This document shows, piece after piece, positions 18,531-24,008 of a stretch of DNA of 24,008 bases. How positions within the stretch are numbered: position 1 is the stretch's first letter; each line of letters starts with the position of its first letter. The stretch covers positions 946,246-970,253 of the forward strand of contig RDEW01000008.1 in assembly GCA_011109175.1 (NCBI GenBank), given 5' to 3'. The notes beneath the pieces were generated by a model. It was given only the letters and a program-made list of their open reading frames with translations. It was not told the origin of the DNA and did not search any database. A program made the translations under genes and the position numbers. This stretch comes from Dicyema japonicum. Its lineage: Eukaryota > Dicyemida > Rhombozoa > Dicyemidae.

Positions 18531-18677
18531 GGAACTGTGGAGATGGCAACAACAACAAAACGTGATCGAAATAATTTAAATTTTTTTCTAATTTAATAAA
18601 AAAATTAAATATATAACAACTTAAATTATTTTATATTATTAATTACTGGTTGTATGATTTACAACCATGGAAGCAGA

Positions 18678-18685
18678 GTCTAGTG
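18678..18685. repeat. Target-site duplication, left
   Basis: GTCTAGTG, identical to 19390-19397, directly abutting the CAG terminus of the hAT element. Confidence 0.9.
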
Positions 18686-19389
18686 CAGTGGTCGGCAACC
18701 GTGGCTTCTTGAGTTTTTATGTGGCTCTTTCAATCATCACATATGTTTACTTACATCTCCAATAAAAAAATATTGTTCTTCCAAAATGTTTTTTATGTAT
18801 ATTTAGACCAGTAGTTCTTTTAACCATTTTGGTCTGCGAACCAAATCAATAATTAACAATTTGTTCGCGGGCCGCAAAAAATTTTTAACAAAAAAATTAA
18901 ACTTTATTAACTAAAATTTATGTGAGAATTGAGTCTGCTTTCCTTCTACTATTCTTTCAAAACATGAACTCAGTTTTGATGACGACGTCGGATGATGTGA
19001 GTCTACTAAACAGAGCTTCACAAACATACGTTGATCCATATACGGACGCATTTTTATACGCCTTCGTAACCAAAGTCGGGTATTTTAAAATTGAAATTCT
19101 ATTCCAAAATTCTAATATCTGACTTGAAAATATTGCAGTGAGCTCTATATCCAACTGCATTTCAATGAGCTCCATTTGTGTTCCCCTTCAGTATAAGGTT
19201 TCATATGCTTTGCTATAAGATGACTAATCTTGCATGAAGTAATTGTAACAGATTTTGATAACATGGGCTGTTTGAACAAATTGGTTTGTATTTTATAATT
19301 TGATTTTTCTTGATTCATCTTGAAAGGAATAATATTCTGAAGAATGATTCAAAAATTGGCTCTTTGGCTTAAAGGGGTGACGACCCCTG
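18686..19389 (-). mobile_element. hAT DNA transposon, internally deleted, with 8-bp TSD
   Basis: The element is 704 bp. Its ends are imperfect terminal inverted repeats: CAGTGGTCGGCAACCG at 18686 and, read inward from 19389, CAGGGGTCGTCACCCC. Both are typical of hAT elements and both are followed by a GGCTCTTT-type subterminal block. It is flanked on both sides by the identical 8-bp GTCTAGTG (18678-18685 and 19390-19397), the target-site duplication size of hAT insertion. Inside, on the minus strand, lies the end of a hAT transposase (19175-18957). Most of the transposase is gone, so the element could only have moved with enzyme supplied by a full copy. The intact duplication and ends show a real, fairly recent insertion. 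Confidence 0.9.
18957..19175 (-). pseudogene. hAT transposase C-terminal (hATC) remnant
   Basis: The minus-strand frame begins MELIEMQLDIELTAIF, then LEFWNRISILKYPTLVTKAY and SVYGSTYVCEALFSRL. This is the hAT family dimerisation region (consensus ELIxLQSD...FWxxLPxxYPxLxxxAxxxLxxFGSTYxCExxFSxM). It ends early at TGA (about 18957); slightly downstream NSRRKADSILT in the same direction matches the following KSxxRxxLTDxxL part after an indel. The catalytic DDE portion is absent. It belongs to the transposon that encloses it. Confidence 0.8.
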
Positions 19390-19397
19390 GTCTAGTG
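19390..19397. repeat. Target-site duplication, right
   Basis: GTCTAGTG, directly following the CTG terminus of the hAT element. Confidence 0.9.
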
Positions 19398-19763
19398 GAT
19401 CAGTCGAAACTCGATCACACAGAATTAAATGTAGTATCTCGAAGGCCAATAAGAAGGATGCTCAAATTATCCCCCTGAGTAAACATCTCATTATATGCAG
19501 GTTTAAGATGAACTCGATGCTTAATTAGCAAGCTACCTACTGCTTGTCAATTACATCATCTTCACAAGGTTCCATAAAATAGTCTTTTTGAGTATTTCAT
19601 GAGGAAGTCAAGTGACATATTCTCCCAACGTGAAAAATCGTCCAGAAAAAACTAGCGTACAGGGAATGTGTCAGTACCCGAAAAAAACACAGGGGATAGT
19701 TGTGGTCGATAATGAGAGAAGCTGGGATCACCTGACCTTACCGTAGAATAAAGTGATTTTTGG
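19398..19763. other. Non-coding stretch
   Basis: Nothing recognised. Confidence 0.4.
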
Positions 19764-19900
19764 TAATAACATCTATCGAGATCAAGGTCTTTTTACTTAC
19801 TTCCATGAACATTTTAATATAACTGGCTTTTTAACTCCCTCATCTTCTAATGCACTCAAATACTTTATCCTTCAATTCAAGCACTTAAGTTTCGTTTGGC
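19764..19900. repeat. 137-bp exact direct duplication, copy 1
   Basis: Identical by eye to 19909-20045, offset 145 bp. The 8 bases TGGATAAA lie between the copies. There is no coding content and no n at the junction, so it may be a real recent tandem duplication or a collapsed assembly error. Confidence 0.95.
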
Positions 19901-19908
19901 TGGATAAA

Positions 19909-20045
19909 TAATAACATCTATCGAGATCAAGGTCTTTTTACTTACTTCCATGAACATTTTAATATAACTGGCTTTTTAACTCCCTCATCTTCTAATGCAC
20001 TCAAATACTTTATCCTTCAATTCAAGCACTTAAGTTTCGTTTGGC
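19909..20045. repeat. 137-bp exact direct duplication, copy 2
   Basis: Partner of 19764-19900; both copies end in AAGTTTCGTTTGGC. Confidence 0.95.
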
Positions 20046-20299
20046 AAAACAATTATTTGAGGCAGACATAGCCAAACACTGTGTGTTTGAGTCATAACCC
20101 CAGGAATCAATAGAATATGTTTTAAGATGCAGTTTAGTGTCAGTGTACGATATTTGTTGAATTCTGGTTAAAACAACGAGTGAGTCTTTCGTCTCTAAAA
20201 TCTCCTCGGATCATATATAAAGACATTCTTATTCAGGAAACCATACACGAAGATGATGGGTTTGTCCTTCTATAGAATTTCTCCTACAACATTGAAGTT
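20046..20299. other. Non-coding stretch
   Basis: Nothing recognised. Confidence 0.4.
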
Positions 20300-21250
20300 T
20301 TTCACGGATGTTCTTGACTGCGTCTCCGCTGTGGACACTACTTGGGTTTACAAAGTCCCTTTTCTGCCTTCTAGACGACCATAATACGGGTCATCTTTTT
20401 TCTTGTATCAGTTCGTCTTCGATTTCTATATGTTGGATCTCTGGGTGTGTCCACACCCGAGGACTTTGTCACAGTGCACTGTTTCATTATCGCCCCGAGA
20501 GACAGTAACCTCATGATCACCCCCTCACGGAACTCCATCTGAAGGTTCGAAAGGGTATCGTTTATTATGGAATCTGGCTACCTTTTGATATATCACCTTC
20601 TCAAGATTTCTAATCAAAGTTTGTCCTTTTTCCTCGTTCACATAGTTCACCCACTAAACAGACCTTGCCTAAATGAAACCCCTGCAAGAAAAGCATTTCT
20701 CTTTCTAAGCTCGTGCGGCCAGATCTCTGCTACCTTTAGCACTGGATAGCCACAAGTGGCTCCCGGAGAGCACCAAATCTAAAGTAACTTAGCTTAATCT
20801 TGTCAAGGGAGATCTCTGCTTTTTTATCGAAATGTATGAACACTTTCGTGATGTTCAACCTCATCATCAATTTTAAAGCGTTCAATCTTGAACCTCGATG
20901 GAAATTCATTCTTCAAAGTGTCGAGTACACTATAGTTTAGAAATCCAGCAGGACTCCAAAGACTAACAAGACAGCTTCTTCTACTTTGGCTCTACCTGGG
21001 ACATTTTATGAGGTCTAAAACTGGATTTTGTTTTTCGTCAGGCGACGATTCTTTTGGCAGGACATAGTTGTTGAAAAAGATCTTCTTACCTTCTCCCTGA
21101 CCAAATCCACTGGCCAGAGTAGATATTATGAAAACTCATCCGTTAAAGAATGAATTAATGTCCCCGACGTTACGACATGCGACGAAAATTGAAGAGGGTG
21201 GACTTACTACCCCACCTCTCTTCGGAACCCTGTAATAGACTATTAGATGA
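20300..21250 (-). pseudogene. LINE gag-like ORF1 remnant with degenerate CCHC knuckle
   Basis: A minus-strand frame from 21240 is broken by few stops. It reads RGGVVSPPSSIFVACRNVG and INSFFNG, STLASGFGQGEGKKIFFNNY, SPAGFLNYSVLDTLKNEFPS and RFKIERFKIDDEVEHHE. After a frame change it continues LSYFRFGALREPLVAIQC, then a run in which QRSGRTSLE follows where a CxxCQRFGHTxxxC zinc knuckle would be, then GFHLGKVC. Proline-PIFV near the start and a CCHC region after a VxPxxxEPVxQC-like stretch is the layout of jockey-type gag proteins, which bind element RNA. The knuckle cysteines are partly lost to stops and substitutions. A later 68-codon open stretch (about 20565-20360, containing QMEFREGVIMRLLSLGAIMK) may be its end. 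The identification is tentative. Confidence 0.4.
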
Positions 21251-21321
21251 TGGATTAGGTCGGCACAAGCAGATGTTCTCCCTTTGGTAGAGTAGGCTGT
21301 TTAGAAAGTTGTACATTATTT

Positions 21322-21545
21322 TCAAAACAGTTTGACGCCGACATCTTTATTAACCTCTTTATCTCTGCCCGATGTTTTTAAGGAATTCCCGTTTTTTCTA
21401 TATCCTCTTGTCCTTGGAAATAGATTAAGCTCAAAGTCTTCATGTAAGAAACCGATAATTATATTGAAGACTAACACATGATAGCGGAATTGAATATCAT
21501 CTTCCAATATCCATGGACCAATGACGAACTCAGAAAAGGTATGAT
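21322..21545 (-). other. Unidentified open frame
   Basis: About 75 minus-strand codons are open, containing FVIGPWILEDDIQFRYHVLV and LFPRTRGYRKNGNSLK, with a stop at 21322. It lies just 5' of the gag-like remnant and could be its N-terminal part. The FPxTRGY stretch recurs loosely as FPSTRGYGYY at 22.29 kb (+). No family is recognised. Confidence 0.25.
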
Positions 21546-21915
21546 ATGCGAGACTTCAAATTTGATCTGATTAAAACGGTGTTCTTGTGTAAAATATTGT
21601 TTAAGAAATTTTATTTTTTAATGAATAAATTAAAAATTAAAATTTTAAATGCTTTTTTGATTGAGGTGGTACTTCCCTCTATTGAGCTTTGTGTCATTAC
21701 CGTCGATCCACACCTTTAAGCTTTGGCTTATTTAACGTGCATGTAAAAAAACATAAGTTGTGACAGGATCTTCTTAAATATGGTGTATCTATCAGCTACT
21801 TTCAAAAGACCGAAATTAGACGTCACTATATTATGAATAAATATGACTTTATTTGAACAACGAGCTATATATAATTACTCAAACAACAAAGATAGGGAAT
21901 AAAGTTACTTCTGCG
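21546..21915. other. AT-rich non-coding stretch
   Basis: Nothing recognised. Confidence 0.4.
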
Positions 21916-22190
21916 AAATGGCAGCTCTTTGGACATATCCTAAGAGCTTAAGAAATAGCACCAGCCAATCAGGACATGTAATCATACTTTTTGTATTAAA
22001 CAAAACAACGTGTCGAGGACGACAAAGAACAACGTTGCCGTCGACGCTCGACAAAGAACTCATTTTGATAGGAAGAAAACTGAAAACAGCAAAGGATCTG
22101 GATAATCTGAAGGCACATTCGAGAAACAGGGGAGGATGGAAACGACTCACAGCGCGTGTCCAGAGATGCATGGAAACATGGAATCTCAAA
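21916..22190 (+). pseudogene. LINE family A, degenerate tail
   Basis: The plus strand reads KWQLFGHILRA, a stop, then EIAPANQDM. After a frameshift it gives CRGRQRTTLPSTLDKELILI, GRKLKTAKDLDNLKAHSRNR and GGWKRLTARVQ. This is the same order as in the 3.3-kb copy (LFGHILRMD, FRGRPRITLP, LSRNRGNWKRLTKRIQ). The frame runs on past the family end into unrelated sequence to 22367. It is a dead, 5'-truncated copy. Confidence 0.75.
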
Positions 22191-22342
22191 TTAGTTAACT
22201 TTTCTGGTTCCGCTGAGATTGCTGTTAATAATAAGACTTTATTTTCCGTGAATCCGATTGCCATTAATATGGACTTGGTTTTTCCGTCCACAAGGGGATA
22301 CGGCTATTATGAGCACGATATCTCTAGTATTCCTATTATAGA

Positions 22343-22600
22343 TATATGCCTTTACTGGGTTTTCTAGAAACTTTGAGTTCCTGGAGGAATCTTACGCTAT
22401 CCTCAACCAACTTTGCACAGGGTCTTCTCTTACTTTACTCATCATTGGGGATTTGAATGCAAAACATGTAGACTCCGGGTTGTCTCCCAAAGAAACAGGC
22501 GGAACCTTCCTAATGAGTACTTGATTCAATTTTGGAGTGGAAATTATCTGTGCAACACTATTTCCCATAAGAAAGTTCACTTCAGTAATACGATTGATTA
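22343..22600 (+). pseudogene. APE-type LINE endonuclease fragment
   Basis: The plus strand reads IYAFTGFSRNFEFLEESYAI, LNQLCTGSSLTLLIIGDLNA, then KHVDSGLSPKETGGTFLMST and TGA (22522-22524). This fits the middle of an APE-type endonuclease (vYaPt...eFl..l...l...lliGDFNAkH..Wgs...Gr.L). GDLNA contains the catalytic Asp and Asn of the GDFNA motif that nicks target DNA. The flanking endonuclease parts and the polymerase are missing. It probably belongs to the jockey-like family seen at 0.5, 2.3 and 20.3 kb. Confidence 0.65.
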
Positions 22601-23154
22601 GTCAGAACTGCTACAAGGCAAAGGAATATTAATGTGCGAAGATAAGCTTCCCCACCCTTATAGTGAATTTAAAACTTCCGCCGATTTTGTAGAAATTTAG
22701 GCTGGAGTTGATTCTGCCTAAATTTTAAAGGTACCCTTCTTTAAAATAATATGAAATCTCCGAGAATTCAAGGTGATGATATCTCGTCTAGAGAGTTGTA
22801 CTTTGTATCAGAATTCACTAAAATATAGGTGTTTTGCTGCCATCAAGTGTCCAACTGAAAGTGTTGAGTGCTCCCACTAATCCCTTGGAGTCGTTGGCGG
22901 TCCTGGTTCAGTAAGGATTTGATTTTAGTTTGTAATTAATAAAAAATCAAGGTAAAAATTAATTTGCTTAGCTTTTTAAGTCCTGTCAATCCCATAGTCC
23001 ATATTTCCTTATTGGAATTTAAAAAATATATTATAGTGTTTTCCGACCATTAGCGTAACTTTCCCGATCAATAGTGTCACTAAATTTTTTAAAGGTAAAA
23101 ATTTTTTTTTAATTTTTCATTCTCAGCCCCTCCTCTGGAAACATGTAGTTTTTT
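22601..23154. other. AT-rich non-coding stretch
   Basis: Nothing recognised. Confidence 0.4.
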
Positions 23155-23300
23155 ATGTGCCGAATAAATTTTCAATTGAATTGAGAAATGGTGAGCAAGG
23201 GTTAATGGAACATGACGATTGTCCGCATAATGATGAATACAGGCGTTATCAAAGATATCGAGTCTTCATAACAAAGATTTTTTAAGGATTCCAGCAAAAT
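23155..23300 (-). pseudogene. Tc1/mariner/IS630-type transposase remnant
   Basis: The minus strand reads RLDIFDNACIHHYADN (23268-23220). In another frame it continues INPCSPFLNSIENLFGT (23205-23157). DNAxIH and PPYSPFLNPIENxFS are the second and third catalytic blocks of DDE_3-type transposases: the Asp of DNA and the Glu of PIE are both present. The blocks are in the right order and unusually close, with one frameshift between them. The first catalytic block and the terminal repeats were not found. It is a short, dead remnant. Confidence 0.5.
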
Positions 23301-23539
23301 TAGTCATTGATGACCCAAATTAGTAATTTGTGCAAATTCTACAGGAATATAGGTAAAAAATCCTTAAACAGCTCTTCCTCTGGTCTTTAGGATACATAAA
23401 ATCCAACCTCATTATAAGTTTTAAGATGTTTTTTTATTCAAAAATATATTTACCCTCTTTTTAAAACCATTTTTATTTAAATGTAAAAAAACAAGCAGTT
23501 AGCAATTGCTGGCTGTTCTCATAATTGATAATACATTTC

Positions 23540-23825
23540 CCCTGACAATTTGCTAGGAAATCCGCTCAATGAGTAAACTCCTTTCTCTCCTATCGTTTTT
23601 CTTCTTCGGGATCCGATCCTGTTTAGCAGGGTCAGGGACCTGCTTCCAATGATTCTTGTCGTTTCGACAGTCACCGGTTCGAAGATGAATTGTCCTCCAA
23701 GACATACGTATTTTTTATCTTTAGTGTCTCACCCTTCTCAGAGGCAGAGCCTGGGTCATTTACCCTTATCCCGTTGTTAATGAGTAGAAGGTGACGCCAT
23801 TGACTTGGAAATTCAATAATTTAAC
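23540..23825 (-). pseudogene. LINE family B, 3' end (degenerate)
   Basis: The minus strand reads NGVTFYSLTTG (about 23810-23780), then after a frame change DPGSASEKGETLKIKNTYVL (23755-23700). After another it reads GGQFIFEPVTVETTRIIGSR, SLTLLNRIGSRRRKTIGEKG and VYSLSGF (23700-23570). This lines up with the family B ending: PDGxT...AExxKxxKYxxL...YxFxPVAVETxGxxGxxxxxFLxxLG...TGexxE. The segment with the LVWDVTCVDT block is deleted, and at least two frameshifts are present. Confidence 0.65.
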
Positions 23826-24008
23826 ATATTTGCAGTTATGCATATTATATCACACACGTAGATTCATCTCCTGTTCTTTGTGATAACTTGAATTTTCTTC
23901 AAGGGATGCAAAAATTTACAAACTTGACAGTTTCGAAGGCCTTTTCTGATAATGTCATTCTTAACAGTAAAATGTCGTTGTCGACATTCATATTCGATTT
24001 TTATGACT
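23826..24008. other. Window end, nothing recognised
   Basis: No feature is supported. Confidence 0.4.

Overview
This is eukaryotic, AT-rich DNA, almost certainly from a small-genome animal. The anchor is a paired-class homeobox gene (5357-6732, +) whose homeodomain region is cut by spliceosomal introns of only 23 and 27 nt. Metazoan introns that short are best known from dicyemid mesozoans (Dicyema and relatives), so a dicyemid is my best guess. That is an inference from intron size plus a metazoan gene; no species marker is present.

Layout: 0.5-2.6 kb holds two minus-strand remnants of an APE-type (jockey-like) LINE and a possible small spliced gene between them. A LINE tail (family A, RWxLFGHILRM motif) lies at 3.3-3.6 kb. 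A candidate gene with introns of 29-40 nt (4.5-5.0 kb) is followed by the homeobox gene, whose 3' half is present twice around a single n. A plus-strand remnant of a second LINE family (family B) lies at 7.86-8.42 kb and a 48-bp minisatellite at 8.74-8.95 kb. Two candidate tiny-intron genes lie at 9.6-10.0 kb (+) and 10.4-11.0 kb (-). The stretch 11.0-14.1 kb is full of minus-strand family B LINE 3' ends, with one plus-strand family A fragment. A second single-n duplication lies at 14.4-14.9 kb. Two family A LINEs face each other head to head at 15.6-17.0 kb. A small spliced gene (18.2-18.5 kb, -) is followed by a hAT DNA transposon (18686-19389) with a perfect 8-bp target-site duplication and a hAT dimerisation-domain remnant. 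An exact 137-bp direct duplication lies at 19.8-20.0 kb. A gag-like LINE ORF1 remnant lies at 20.3-21.3 kb. A family A tail and an APE endonuclease fragment lie at 21.9-22.6 kb. A Tc1/mariner/IS630-type transposase remnant and another family B LINE tail close the window.

How it fits together: this is a transposon graveyard of 5'-truncated, frameshifted LINEs plus decayed DNA transposons, with one well-supported developmental regulator and several compact spliced gene candidates. Those candidates rest on threading ~30-nt introns. That is permissive in AT-rich DNA, so they carry lower confidence. I found no tRNA, rRNA, CRISPR or bacterial-type feature.
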